From assembly GCF_000313135.1 (NCBI RefSeq), contig NW_004457522.1, forward strand, positions 1 to 44,578: DNA of 44,578 nt. The letters run 5' to 3'. A program made the position numbers and the translations under genes. Position 1 is the first letter of the stretch. Every line of letters starts with the position of its first letter. A model generated the notes under the pieces. That model saw nothing but the letters and a program-made list of their open reading frames with translations. It was not told the origin of the DNA and made no database searches. Of this stretch, positions 44,335 through 44,578 are shown one piece after another. This DNA comes from Acanthamoeba castellanii str. Neff (lineage: Eukaryota; Discosea; Longamoebia; Acanthamoebidae).

Positions 44335-44578
44335 ATGACGAAGCGCTCCGGAATGACCTCCGCTTCGTGTCTTACCTTTGCCCTGTGGGCCATTGTGCTG
44401 GCCTTCTGCTTCTTCTCGAGCGCCGCCGCTGTCGACATCGACGTTCTCCCGCTGCGCATCGACAATCCGAAGCCTGACGGCTCCGGTGTCATGTTCTTCC
44501 ACCTGCTGGCCGACCCCGCCGACGCCGACATCGCCTCGCTTAACGGGTTCAAGATCGCCTCGCTTTCGAGCAGCCCCT
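44335..44578 (+). CDS. Secreted protein, N-terminal part only
   Basis: The start MTKRSGMTSASCLTFALWAI at 44335 continues VLAFCFFSSAAAVDIDVLPL. It is a signal peptide with likely cleavage after AAA. The mature start (RIDNPKPDGSGVMFFHLLAD, then NGFKIASLSSS) has no recognised family. The frame is open to the window edge, so the gene is cut off. No intron is seen in the visible 244 bases. A strong TATA box upstream fits an abundant secreted or cell-surface protein. Confidence 0.75.
   Translation, partial: MTKRSGMTSASCLTFALWAIVLAFCFFSSAAAVDIDVLPLRIDNPKPDGSGVMFFHLLADPADADIASLNGFKIASLSSSP

Overview
The window is nuclear DNA from a gene-dense, intron-rich eukaryote with GC-rich exons. Nearly every gene is cut by short GT-AG introns, and AT-rich sequence is mostly confined to intergenic gaps and a few introns. 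The gene set includes a WASP homologue, a Dbl-type RhoGEF, a dynamin-family GTPase, a DEP-PH protein, a cullin and an F-box protein. Together with the compact layout this fits an amoebozoan, most likely Acanthamoeba or a close relative. The organism call is inference from gene content and style, not from a database match. Exon joins were worked out by hand from reading frame, splice sites and family conservation, so ends and some internal boundaries are approximate.

Layout. From 1 to 2.04 kb two genes diverge: a partial unknown (minus) and an acidic unknown protein (plus). From 2.1 to 19.5 kb there is a dense run of minus-strand genes: GPATCH4-like, cullin, small heat-shock protein 1, an SLC35/TPT-type transporter, DENR, small heat-shock protein 2, an ADP-ribosylglycohydrolase, PUB-domain protein A, an SLC17-type transporter and PUB-domain protein B. 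Gaps are mostly 35-250 bp, and one small Cys-rich plus-strand gene interrupts the run at 13.2 kb. From 19.8 to 23.9 kb are four plus-strand genes: a secreted ependymin-like protein, a secreted SnoaL-like protein, a membrane-anchored charged coiled-coil protein and a 108-residue orphan. From 24.0 to 28.1 kb lie two minus-strand genes, a DEP-PH protein and a long coiled-coil protein. From 28.5 to 38.6 kb three plus-strand genes stand head to tail: dynamin-family GTPase, DH-PH RhoGEF and WASP. From 39.1 kb to the end come a second ependymin-like gene, a nucleoside hydrolase (minus), an F-box protein (plus) and the start of a secreted protein behind a strong TATA box.

Themes. Three gene families appear as nearby pairs: small heat-shock proteins, PUB proteins and ependymin-like secreted proteins. 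The dynamin, RhoGEF and WASP triplet puts three parts of one membrane and actin remodelling pathway side by side. Cullin, F-box, PUB and heat-shock genes give the left and right thirds a protein quality-control flavour, although nothing in the sequence shows co-regulation. No transposon, CRISPR array, rRNA or convincing tRNA was found.
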